Source: Schoenoplectus triqueter
Lineage: Eukaryota > Streptophyta > Magnoliopsida > Poales > Cyperaceae
DNA length: 34,142 nt
Direction: 5' to 3'
Assembly (NCBI GenBank): GCA_964058805.1
Contig: CAXKVV010000617.1
Span: forward strand, 1-34,142
Positions 1-14,359 of this stretch are shown piece after piece. Made by a program: the position numbers and the translations under genes. The notes beneath the pieces were generated by a model that saw only the letters and a list, made by a program, of their open reading frames with translations, made no database searches and was not told the origin of the DNA. Each line of letters opens with the position of its first letter. Within the stretch, counting starts at the first letter, position 1.

Positions 1-38
1 AAGTAAACAAGTACGCGGTATCTTATTGGATAACAGCC

Positions 39-45
39 TATAAAT
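39..45 (+). promoter_or_regulatory. Candidate TATA box of the MAGL-like gene
   Basis: A TATAAAT motif lies about 190 bases upstream of the inferred start codon at 235. A pyrimidine-rich stretch (about 168-230), typical of a plant 5'UTR, lies between them. A start site around 70 would give a leader of about 165 bases. This is position and motif evidence only, and such motifs are common in AT-rich DNA. Confidence 0.35.
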
Positions 46-234
46 GCTGGTAAATTGTGATAGTATTTATGGCAGTTTTAAACAATATAAAAAGAAGTGT
101 TTATCCTTTTGTCGATATCCCCAACAATTAATTAAAAACTTATATCTATTATAATTTTTAGCACCCTTGCTTCTCCCTCTCCCTCTCTGTTTAAAGAAAG
201 ACAGTTTACCTCCTCTGTTTCTCTCAACTTTAGG

Positions 235-3200
235 ATGGTAAGTGAAAAGATATTCAACTCCAACCATGCATTGCTTAGTGAATTTCTTCTATATGTTCAT
301 CAATTTAATGCACACAAGTATTAAAATCGATCTTTTTCTTTTTGCCTCTGCATTCATATCAGGCTGAACAGAATAAAAATATTACATATGATGAGGTAAG
401 CGCTTATATTCAATTTCCGTTTGGTTCATTAATTTGGTGTCAATAATTAAATTTAATTTTAGAATTGCTCTTGATGATACTCTGTGTCATACACTTGTTC
501 ATTTCCCCAGGAATTCATAACGAATGCAAGAGGCAACAAGCTTTTCACATGCCGATGGATTCCCAGCACCGATCCAAAAGCACTAGTTTTTGTGTGCCAT
601 GGTAATGATATATATGTTTCCTCTTTATTTTTATTTTTGCCTCTGTTATCAGTACTAGTTCATCATGGTACTGGTTTCATTGTATGCATTGGTTAACATA
701 CATGTTTGATTTGATTTGATTTGATTTGATAATGTAGGATATGCAGTTGAGTGCAGCATAACTATGAGAGGTACCACCAAAACCTGTATATTTCTTCAAC
801 TCCCTAAAATAGGGCAATGATCAGTACTGAAGCTAGCTATGTATTCTATTTTAATTTTAACCAGTAATATTTTTTTTTACCAGAGACATTTACGCGATTA
901 GCACGCGCTGGATATGCCGTGTATGGTTTGGATTATTTTGGACACGGAAAATCGTCTGGATTGCAAGGATATATCTCCAATTTTGACAGCCTAGTTGGAG
1001 ACTGCTTATCTTTCTTCGTTAGCGTTTGTGGTACGCGTTTAATTCCGCTGTATTAGTTGATTGTTTGAACATTGAATTGTTTGCTATCTTGCTTTTTATT
1101 TTCTTACACTTCTAGAAATAACCTGTGATTAATGTGTTCCATTCATACCCTGTGAATTGCACATCACCCCTTCAAAACGAAAAAATATATTAGACATCTT
1201 AATAACCACATTAATCGAGGTACATAGAGTAAGAATGGTGAAGCAATAGAAGTAAGAAATGTTGTTGAATGGAATTAAGATAGGATGTCAACTTAATTTT
1301 GAATCAGAAATGATGACTCAAAGATTTTTCAACCCATCTCGCACGTTCTTGCACCAGTTAAAATCGGAAGTCAATCTCACGCTGTCACGCACACTTTCGT
1401 CTTATTGTCAAAAGGTCACAACATAGTCAATCCAAATTTAAAAAAAAAAGGCAAAATCCATCCTGCTGAAGAAGAAACTCTTCCCCTTATTGATACCAGT
1501 CCTTTATTATATATTAAATAACTTGAAAAATGTAGCCTAATGAAAAGCTTCTAATTTAAAGGCATAATAGTTTTAAAAAATTGCGAGAAGAAGTCTTATT
1601 TGATGATAATAAGAGACTACGGAGATTTGTATTCTCTTCGGGATTGAAAATCTTACTATGTGCGGAATATGATGAAAGTACTTTAATAAGGTAGTTGTAT
1701 GAAATGAGAGTTTAAAGTGGTAGTTAATGAATATACTAAGATATGATCAATATAAATAATCGATTTGATGATGGTAATGACTAGCTAAAGAATAAAAAAA
1801 TGAATAAAGAATATCATAAAAGAATAGAATCTAGCTAATATAAACTAAATGAAATATTTCATAAATAATGTTAAGTGCAAAAAGCAATAAAAATTAATTT
1901 TAACGAAATTCAGCACAAAAACCTACGTCTTCAAGACTCACTCCTTAAATGGAGTGTCAATATATTACCATAAAGAGTATTATAAAAAAATATATGGACT
2001 TAAATCCTTTACAATCATAAATAAGAACACAAGTCAAGAGAAAGCAATAAAAGAATCCTCAAGGTTCAGAAAAAATGAGTAATAAATTCAAAGAAAAAAG
2101 AGCACAAAAGCTCTAGAGAATGAGCACAAACTAAGCTCAAAATTTATAGAAGAGACTCAACTCTAGATAAATGAATTAATGAAATGTGAGTTTTAAGATG
2201 TATTGTTTGCAAGGAAAGAATGAGTACTCTAAATGCTCTTTGGATTTCTTAAAGATTGCTAAAGATTGAGAAAATCATGTTAGTATAAAATATTTAAAGC
2301 AATCTCTTTATATAGAGCACCATCAACAAGGCTTTTATAATAACTTTTAAGTCATTATGATGGCTTAATAATGATTTTAATTATTAACTACTAAGAATAT
2401 TTTTGTCATACTTCAAGAAGCATTATGAGGTTATAGCTTGTGAATAAGGGATAAGTCGTTATAACGTCTTGCCATATCGTTAATATTTTGACTGAAGTTG
2501 TCTCTGAGCTTTTTGAGCTCTGACATGATTGTCTTTCTATAGAGTCGTTATGATGGCTTGGTGAGCTGTTCAATGATTCTCCAGTCATTATCTAACGATA
2601 GGCTCTGATAAATTTGTGAAATTTATTGCCTTAGAAAAATTTTAACACATAGAAACTTAAAATTTATGAATCGGACCTTATATTTTCAGATATCAAATCT
2701 TTTAAGGTTTCTTCCAGTAACTACTAGCATCCATCTTGATCAAATCTTAAGTTTTCAGAAGATTCTATAAAATATCTCAAATAAATTTATAGAATCAAAT
2801 TTATTATTTTACAAATTAATAAATAATAAATTATTTAGTACAACAGACAACATAATATACATTTAGTTGAGATGATAAGATAAGTCTTCATCTAAGGAAT
2901 TCCTTCTGATCTAAGAATTCCAGAGGAAAAGGAAGTTTATCGTTTTTTGGGTATATTTTGTGAATTAATATTATTAAAATTTATATATACACTAATTAAA
3001 ATTAACTTTATATACTAATTGATATTTAAGTTATTTAAAAATAAATAAAATAATAACAAAATACTTAAATTGTTTTATTAGTGGTGACCATGTTTGACCT
3101 GTGATCCGATTGGTTAGATTGGATTAAAGAAATTTTGAGAGGATTCTAATTGAGTCTTATTGGTCATGAAAAATTATAAAACAATAGTGTCCCTGAATCC

Positions 3201-6104
3201 AATTCAAACCATTGACACTCCTAAAATGAAAATAAACATATAAAATAAATAAAAATTATATATGTAAATACAGATAGAACAGAGAACAGGAATAAGCAGA
3301 GGTATTTGCTGGGGGAGTCGATGGGAGGAGCGGTGGCTCTTCTCCTTCATCTAAGGCAATACGACTATTGGCATGGCGCCGTCTTAGTTGCTCCTATGTG
3401 CAAGGTCGACTTGATATATTTTTCTCTTTTCTTTTTCTTATGAAAAGAAAATTTATTATTTTCAATTAAGTCGTTTCTAGCTAGCACAAACTCGATCTAT
3501 TTGCTTGAACAAATTGACAAAGTCTTGATTTTACTTTTAGAGATGTCCTATTTTATTCCTACATGAACCACATAACCCAATTTAATTAAACTTTTCAATG
3601 CTATTATTATAAAGTATACTCTATGCTATGGTCATTATGCCGATTGAAGCCAGGTGTTATAATTACCACAATACTCAATTCCTGTATGCTATATTGGGAG
3701 GCAGTTCTGTAATATGAATACGCTTTTTGATTTTTTTTCTTCTAAACATTTTTATAATTCTTAATACATAAAAAAGATTAAGTTTTTAAATATTTCAAGC
3801 ATGCTATATTATTACTTTTCTTCATCATTGATTTTGTATAAATCTTTTTATCTTCTTAAATCCAAGGGTTCATATAAAACATTTTCTCTCCTCATTTAAA
3901 ATAATGTGTATAATATACTTAACGTGAAACTAAACTCTTAAAATATTTAATTTTTTATATGATCATTTATAGATTATTATAAATTTCATTATATTAATTA
4001 TTATTATAATTATTATTATTACTATTTAATATTTAAAAATATTATGTCTAAATTTTTTTTAATGTGAAAATTTATTAAATATATTAAAAAATTTATATTA
4101 TTATTTATTTATTTGAGGACTATATTGTCGGGTGAAATCGAGTCAGAACTCTAGTATACATAATAATTAATTAAGATGCATGCATATATAACTATGACTT
4201 CTTTTGTTGGCTTTGAACATTAAATTGATTAAGGGCTAATAAATATATAAAAAAGATGCATGCAGATTGCAGAACTAAAACTGCTTTTATTGACTTTGAT
4301 AAGTAAATTAATTAAGGGTTTATATATATATATCACAGATTGCTGATGAGTTGAAGCCTCCGGAGCTGGTAGTAGGTATCCTGGCTAAACTTGCCAAAAT
4401 AATACCCACCTGGAGCATTGCCCCCACCAAAGACATCATTGACCTTGCCTATAAGAGCGCCAAGAAAAGACAAGAGGTTTTTTGGAATTAGTGGCAGATT
4501 GCCTGCTATGTAAATATCATTAAATGAAATATAAAAAGAGTCTACAGACAAGATAGTACAGGCTGAGAAAGAGAATAGAGAATTAAGAGTTAAGATTGTA
4601 GGAGTAATATTGGATGTTCTCTATTCTCTTTCTCAGAAAAGAGGTTATGTCAATTCTATTCTAATAATAAACATTTCTCCCCTAAATTTAGTTTTCATCA
4701 ATAAATCTTTCATGTAGAAGTGTTTGAATCATTCATTAAAAATATTACGAGAATATTTTGAAAAATATATATGGTTAATTTCTATCTATTTTTATGGTAC
4801 ATAGATAAGGAACAACCCGTATTGCTACAAGGGAAGGCCTCGGTTGAGGACAGCATGGGAGATGCTTGCTGTTACCTCAGATTTCGAAAACCACCTTCAT
4901 GAGGTATCCTCTTCTAATTTCAATAATACATCACCAAGTTAATAACTCACTACACCGATTCATCTATAGAAATTATCACACTAATAAAACCCAGGATCCA
5001 TCCAGATATGGTCAATGTCAAATGTGATCCCTTTGGAAACTACACTCAAATGATCTAGTTGTTGAACTTAATGCATAGCACTGCATCCATTCATTTGTAA
5101 TCCAAATTGACATACACGTGTATTTATAAGCTGAATCAGAGAAGCCCTAAACTAACTCTATATTCTAACTCATCTTCTAACCATGGTTAATTTACAACGG
5201 TTTAATGCTAAAGTTTCCAATGTTAAGAGATGATAAGATTGCCAGCTCATTTGTTTTGTTCTGTAGCAATACCAGTAAACTGGTAATCTCTATCTCCTTG
5301 ATTGCATTCTTCTTCTGCATTTTGTTGTAGAATGAATGTCTCCATTTTGTACTGTGTAACAATTTTATTTCTTTGTTACTACGATTATATTTTTAAGAAG
5401 AAAGAATATCCAGAAGATAATAGCGAGATACGGGTAAAAACCCTTTACCATGTTCACATGCCTGTGTTAACCTTTTTGAAAACCACTGAAATTTTGTTAG
5501 TTAGTTTCAGGTATGATATTGTGATTTAATCAGCAGTAATTAATAATTTCATCTGATACAGATGTTAGAAAAAAAGAGAATTATTCTTGCGGAAGTTCTG
5601 TTCTTATTAGCAGTTCAAAATATATCAAAGTAATTTGATTTTTTTTTTGGGTCCTTTGCCAAATCATTGATCATTAAGCAGCATAGCAATTATAACAAAA
5701 TTATTCTTCTTTCCTACTTAAATCACTCAAAATTCACCGATATTCGATTCTTTCTAATTCCACCTTTGTTTTGTTATTTCCCAGTTCCAGTGCTATATAT
5801 TTGTAAATTGCACACACTACTCCAGAGAACACACATAACATTATTTTTTTAATTACATTTGTTCAATCTGTGGTAGGTTTCTTTGCCGTTCTTGATAGTT
5901 CATGGTGCAAATGACAGGGTGACAGACCCATTGGTGAGTAAACTGCTCTATGAATCAGCTGTTAGCACAGATAAGAAGTTCAACCTGTACTCTGACATGT
6001 GGCATGCTTTAACATCAGGCGAGCCCCCTGAAAATATGAACCTTGTATTTAATGACATCATCTCCTGGCTGAATGAGAGAACAGCACCAGTGGATGGACG
6101 GTGA
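235..6104 (+). CDS. Monoacylglycerol lipase-like alpha/beta hydrolase (MAGL / caffeoylshikimate esterase family), nine exons
   Basis: Serine hydrolase of the plant MAGL family, whose members cleave monoacylglycerols or related esters (some act on lysophospholipids or caffeoyl-shikimate). Exons inferred from frame and GT-AG sites: 235-237, 363-395, 511-601, 738-770, 884-1030, 3274-3404, 4339-4476, 4805-4903 and 5877-6104. They total 903 nt and give 300 aa plus stop with every phase matching. Visible motifs: HGYAVECS at about 42-49 (oxyanion-hole region), GHGKSSG at 73-79, the nucleophile elbow GESMGG with Ser118, Asp238 in HGANDRVTDP, and His268 in MWHALTSGEP. The catalytic triad is therefore complete. 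Length is near the family norm (about 300-350). The first exon supplies only the ATG, and the next exon starts Ala-Glu, like family N-termini. No signal peptide is seen, so it is probably cytosolic or membrane-associated. The 2.2-kb fifth intron and the sixth intron carry repeats. The exact substrate cannot be told from sequence. Confidence 0.9.
704..731 (+). repeat. Pentanucleotide microsatellite (TTTGA)n in the third MAGL intron
   Basis: Five tandem TTTGA units end six bases before the intron's AG acceptor at 736-737, overlapping the place where the polypyrimidine tract should be. The array length could vary between individuals and affect use of the 33-nt exon that follows. That effect is inference. 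Confidence 0.8.
1880..2620 (-). mobile_element. Retroelement-like fragment (LTR retrotransposon or endogenous pararetrovirus-like) in the fifth MAGL intron
   Basis: Read on the minus strand, this stretch has several retroelement hallmarks. ATCAGAGCC at about 2598-2606 matches the core of the initiator-Met tRNA primer-binding site used by copia elements and plant pararetroviruses. A short interrupted coding-like stretch follows (about 2590-2430). A TATA motif CTCTATATAAAG lies near 2305-2318. A leader-like region then ends near 1925 with a GACGTAGG motif and a GTTAAA motif, resembling the U5 ends of plant copia LTRs. The order of primer site before promoter would fit a deleted internal region plus a 3' LTR, or a permuted pararetroviral copy. 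No long ORF, paired LTR or target duplication was found. The remaining intron sequence (1031-1880 and 2620-3273) is AT-rich with nothing I recognise. Confidence 0.35.
3780..4160 (+). repeat. Dispersed repeat, copy A (sixth MAGL intron)
   Basis: This AT-rich segment matches 32130-32560 in the same orientation along its whole length, by eye at roughly 75-80 percent. Shared landmarks, in order, are ATCATTGATTTTGT, CTCTCCTCATTTAAAATA, GTATAATATACTTAA, CTCTTAAAAT, a TTATTATAATTAT block, and a final GAAnTTTATTAAA followed by an ACTATATnGTC motif. The similarity, and its presence in two unrelated introns, marks it as an interspersed element. No coding capacity or clear terminal structure is visible. 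Confidence 0.7.
4563..4636. repeat. Perfect 20-bp inverted repeat with 34-bp loop (seventh MAGL intron)
   Basis: The 20-base arm at 4563-4582 (starts CTGAGAAAGAG) is perfectly complementary to 4617-4636 (ends CTCTTTCTCAG). In the pre-mRNA this would form an uninterrupted 20-bp stem-loop 86 bases past the donor site. It could be a small MITE remnant or a structural element; the sequence does not tell which. Confidence 0.9.
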
Positions 6105-8020
6105 GATGGGAACAGGCAAAATATGATAATTTAGTTCTTTCATCCGACATGGAATCAAAATGATCAATAATTAATACTTGAATAAATTAAAGTGAAAAGA
6201 AAAGTAGTTCTTTATTTTGTTGGTCCTTCCTTTCCAGTGTTAATTGTGGGTTCCGAATGGAGAGAGTATGTTTTTGTGAGAGAGAGATTGAAATTGTATG
6301 ACGTGTGCTGTTTGTACGATGCCAAGTTTTTCAATTACGAACTATTGTTTTTTTTTTCTGAAGTAACTTCGAGAGTCATCGATTTCATTGATATGATCAA
6401 TGAAATCATATAAATACAAAGTTCAGAGCTAAAAAGGCACATCCCTATTGCTTAGCCTAATGGGAGGAGAACACCCTCACCCCTTACAAAAATGGCTAAG
6501 AAAACAGGAATGGAGAAGTTTTAATTAGCTTACATCACAGCATATCATGATAAAACCATCTAAGCAAATAACAAAAAGGCTTTTACCCCGACCTCCAATG
6601 TGGAAGTTTAGCAAGCTTAATTAATTAATTCTTAGGTCCGTTATCCCTGATTATTGATTCAGAACCTATAGATAAAACACTGTTAAAATTAAATTGGCCG
6701 ATTTGTTTGGATAATTTGCCGGGTAAAATTTTAACCTCCGTTTAATAATTAAGAAATCGGCCCATTAAATTGGAACATCCCCCTTAATTAAGGCTAAACA
6801 TAAGGAACAAGCATACACCATCCATTAATTTCAGGTCCGAATGAATGCATAGTGTAGTTGTTTTTTTTATCTACTACTTCAAGTTAATCAATTGCAGATG
6901 ATAATATTGAACATTTTGTTACTAAGCAATATCAAATAAATTTCAATGATAAATTTAAATATTTTTTCTTGACAACATAATATTTTTGTGTATTATAATT
7001 AATATTTTTTTCCTTCCATATTTTGCTTTTGTTTTGCATTTGCTACTAGGGTTCTTCATCCTTTTTCTTTGGGCTTTTACAGGCCCACATTAGTCAAGTG
7101 TACCGGAGGTTTTGTGCATAGTAAATCGTGTAATTTTAGAGATGGGCTCCAATACTTAAAACCAAGCAAGCCTCCACCGATCATGAGGCCGTAAAATGCC
7201 TTTGGTTCTGAGGCTTTGGGTGCGAAAACCATCTTATGTTTTTCACACCATTGGTGAAACTCTACTCATTTCACAAGGAGTCCAAAAAATGTAGAATTTC
7301 ATGAAGTTGTTACCCATACAACGGTCTAAATCAGAATTACAGAAAAAAGACTGTAGTATTTTGAATTCTTTTCGATAGAAATAAAAAAATATTGAAATTA
7401 TCCATATCAGGATATTTTTTAAAATATCAGTATGTTTTTACAAGTGCTTATTACTTACCAGAACGGATTAAAAATTCAATTTTTTTATGTATATCCAACA
7501 TAACATGAAATATGTGATCCAACAGTCTTTTATTTTGTTATTTATATTTGTTTTTTTAAATTATTTGAACTTTCATAGTATATAAGTATATATATGTCTA
7601 TCATAAATTCAGAATTGAATGATTGATTTGTCTGAATAGTTAAGTAGAAAATTGAAAAACCGGATAACTACCAATCATATATAGGTGGCATATGTATTTT
7701 CTTTAGAAAAAAGTTTGGCATATTTTTAATTACAGATCTCTACAATCATAAATCAAGATTTTGATTAAAAAAATAATGGTATAAATGTTTAATAAACTGC
7801 TTCGAAATTTATTTTTAAATTATTATATATATTACACCGTTGGGAGTTGGGACTAGCGTCCAATGCAGTAGGCATTGATAGTTTGATACAAAAGATACAG
7901 AATGATGTAAAATGGGCTTATCAATATTTCAGCTGATTTTGAGTTGTACCCTATTATGTCTATCTTTTACCACCGTAACATCGAGTTGTGACATCACATA
8001 ATTTGGCACGAGCTGTCCTT
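6105..8020. other. 3' flank of the MAGL-like gene and intergenic DNA, no gene seen
   Basis: The first 100-300 bases are the likely 3'UTR of the lipase gene, with an AATAAA at about 6180-6186. The short open frame at 6192-6413 has no coding character. A perfect 12-bp hairpin (GATTTCATTGAT, 3-base loop, complement) sits at 6381-6407. The rest is AT-rich intergenic DNA in which I recognise nothing. Confidence 0.6.
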
Positions 8021-8194
8021 GTTTTTGTAGTGTGTTTGGTTCGCGTTGGGTTTGTGTTAATCTAAGAATAGCAGCTGCTGAGAGTAGCATGTAACATTCA
8101 AACATAAAATTGCTATTCAGAACAGCTAGGATTAGCTGTTATTTTCCTAACCCAATCAAAATTTAGTTTAGCTTTATTCTTGGTTATTAATCTA

Positions 8195-8505
8195 ACGAAA
8201 ATTTCACTAACCCATCCGAACAATATTTTACCAACTCAAAATAGTAACTATTATCTTAATTCTCATATTTCCCGAAATATCACTAACTCTACACTATTCT
8301 CAATTACTAACTAAAAAAAATGTTATTCTTATCCTAATCCTTCCATTGAATTGTAGAAGGATTAGTGTAAGAATAATATATTTTGGGTTAGTTGTTGAAA
8401 ATAATGTGAGATTAGTGATATTTCGGAAACGTGAAAAGAGTGCTAACTTTTTACTATTTCAGGTTAGTAATAAATGTTGGTTGGATGCTAATTTGAGAAT
8501 AGTGA
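8195..8505. mobile_element. Foldback MITE-like element with ~150-bp imperfect inverted arms
   Basis: The left arm (about 8195-8344) and right arm (about 8355-8505) are imperfect inverted copies around a centre near 8350. Matching pieces include CCGAAATATCACTAA (8272-8286) against TTAGTGATATTTCGG (8412-8426), and CTAATCCTTC against GAAGGATTAG next to the centre. Arms this long around a tiny loop, with no ORF, are typical of foldback MITEs. The sequence GTGTTTGGTTCG at about 8032-8043 resembles the outer end of common plant MITEs, so the full element may begin near 8030. I could not fix the target duplication or superfamily. Confidence 0.7.
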
Positions 8506-10060
8506 TGAAGATAATCAATAAAATAATAAATTGTTTTTTTATTTGATACATTCAATTTTAGTTTATTTATAATTATTTTATTTAATATTAAAAAAATATT
8601 TTGTATTATTATTTACTGTTAATCATCATTTTATTTACTACTAATGAAAATTATTTTGTTTATTAACATTTATTTTGAATGCTCAAAACTTAGTTAAGAC
8701 TCAAGTACGGTTTTATTCTAATGAATGTTCAAGCTTAGAAAATCCTTTCAACTAAAATGAATGGTATCATTTAATATCATGATAGCTCAAGACTAGTTAA
8801 GACTCAATTTGAGAACTGATGTGATCTAGGAAACATCATTTATCAGAATACTGCACCAGCTGAATGAAAACACTCAATCGCAGATGGAGGCAAATTGCAA
8901 ATAAATTCTACTATAAGAAGCCAATACAACCAATATCTGGTCAAATTAAAAGTATCAAGATTCCCAAAAATTACAACAATGATACCATAAATCAAAATTG
9001 GCACCAATCAGTACCAATTGCACTTGCAGAACATGTCCAGTAGTACATAGCAATATGAATCAGCAAAATGAATCGCACCAATCATACGATAAAGAAATAT
9101 GAATCACACCAATCAGTACCAATCGTAATAATTATGTAAATGGGTCAGCGTTCTTACCAGTTTTAGGTCATGACTTAGCAAAATTATATATAAGACCATA
9201 GAAAGGAAAATGATACAATACAAGGCTCAAATCATACCAGTAAAAAAATCTCGGATATAATTGACATAGCAAAAAAAAAATGAACCGGTATTGGAAACCT
9301 GAATCAAGGAAAGACAGATCGAATTCGTCGCTGAAATCAATATTGGATCAGATCATACCAGATCAGTACCATTTAGTACTAGTACAAAAAGACAAGTGAG
9401 AAACAGTACGCCAAGTCGTACCAGTAATAGTAAGAACTAAGAATAATCAAAGCAGTAAGCAGTAGTGAGAGATCTTTCAGCCCCGATTGCAGTCTCGTTC
9501 TTGTCACAGCAGTAAGCATCATGCACACACTGTATCGTTCCCGTCACGACTCTGGAGATTTATGATCGTCGTCTTCATACCTCCGTAACCATGCAAGACA
9601 GATCTCTATGGAGTGGTTGTTGGATGGAGAAGACAATACTTTCATGAATTTCACTGCACAAAATCGGAGATGTGAATTAAAGCCTTCGTCGAATTTGGTA
9701 GGGAAAAAAACAAGTGAGAATGTTGTCTGCTCTTGGGAGAGAGAAAGAACGAAGAAGTAAAAAGAAAAAACAACTTTCAATCTTTTTTTATTATTATCGC
9801 TGTTTCTACGGTTTAACGGAATAGCGCTGTTCGAGAGCTAGCTCAATTTTCTATTTTGTGTTTGGATTGTAGTACTGTGCAGATTAGTAATGCTATTCTC
9901 GGAATAGCGCTAACTTAGAACATCCTGCTTGTAAGACATCCAGTGACGTACAACTATTTCGTGCTTCAGCAATATTCTCTTTCGCGATTTTTTCACGTCT
10001 AATTTTATGCGCAGGATGCTACTCGTTTACGAGCAGCCGATTTGGAGCCCTATACTATAC
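8506..10060. other. Intergenic DNA with short dispersed repeats, no supported gene
   Basis: Short direct repeats include TAGTTAAGACTCAA (about 8691 and 8797), CACCAATCAGTACCAAT (about 9003 and 9109) and CGGAATAGCGCT (about 9814 and 9900). The GC content and purine/pyrimidine skew near 9460-9780 suggest decayed transposon or UTR sequence. A 78-codon minus-strand open frame at 9544-9780 matches no family I recognise, so I did not call it a gene. Confidence 0.5.
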
Positions 10061-10168
10061 TATTACTTTACTTTTGTTGAATTAATTATTTTTACGCTTG
10101 AAATATATATTACTTTGCTTTCTTCGAATTAATTATTCTTTCGCTTGTAATATTACTTTGCTTTTGTG
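10061..10168 (+). repeat. Short tandem repeat, about 2.4 units of 43-48 bp
   Basis: Units start with TATTACTTT at about 10061, 10108 and 10151. The first two continue with a GAATTAATTATT core and a CGCTTG motif; the third is partial. It lies about 550 bases upstream of the phytoglobin start and has no coding content. Confidence 0.75.
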
Positions 10169-10617
10169 CCAGTAAGAGGAAATTATAAAAAACGATCAAA
10201 ATTAAACTGATAAAAGACCATGTGTACGGTCAGAAATAAACTTCTTTTTTTGACAAAAGAAATAAACTTCTTTGCTGCCAGCAAGTAGGAATTAAACAGG
10301 ATCATTCAATCTGATACAGATTATATATGCCTGACACGCCTCAATATTTCGAAATAATAAAAAATAATCAGAGAAGTGGCCATTTCGTGGCTTTTGCATA
10401 CCGTCAATAGGTGTCGTTCTCAAGATGGGAAGATAACCTTGTCCCCTCAAATGCATGAAAGGTCATTACTTCTTTTAATTCCATCTCCACATGAATTCCA
10501 AATAACGCGCCTCCTACCATTTCTCAAACGAATTATGTGTCCTCTCGCACATAGTTTTGAACGCCTGTTTGTTTATTCAAATCCAAGTTTAACACTGCCG
10601 CACCTAGCTTGCTTTGA

Positions 10618-10624
10618 TATAAAA
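10618..10624 (+). promoter_or_regulatory. Candidate TATA box of the phytoglobin gene
   Basis: A clean TATAAAA lies 85-91 bases upstream of the phytoglobin ATG at 10709. That leaves room for a leader of about 55-60 bases, which is a normal plant arrangement. No hypoxia or nitrate response element was assigned. Confidence 0.55.
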
Positions 10625-10708
10625 TCCCATGAAGACCAGTGAAAACCCAACAAGAACTACGGAAAAGAAGGAATATTTGCCTATTATATTAGATCAAAAA
10701 CACAAGTC

Positions 10709-14310
<3,602 letters not shown>

Positions 14311-14359
14311 TGGAACAAAGTTCTTAATAACCTGCAGTGAAGAATCCTTATTTTCCAAT

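Noticed and set aside
67..267. 66-codon minus-strand open frame
   Set aside because: It overlaps the probable 5'UTR and start of the plus-strand lipase gene, is low-complexity and shows no family motif.
9544..9780. 78-codon minus-strand open frame with an apparently hydrophobic start
   Set aside because: No family recognised, no splice partners, flanked by repeats; the hydrophobic start comes from a T-rich tract.
10376..10642. 88-codon plus-strand open frame upstream of phytoglobin
   Set aside because: It covers the phytoglobin promoter and TATA box and has no protein-family features.
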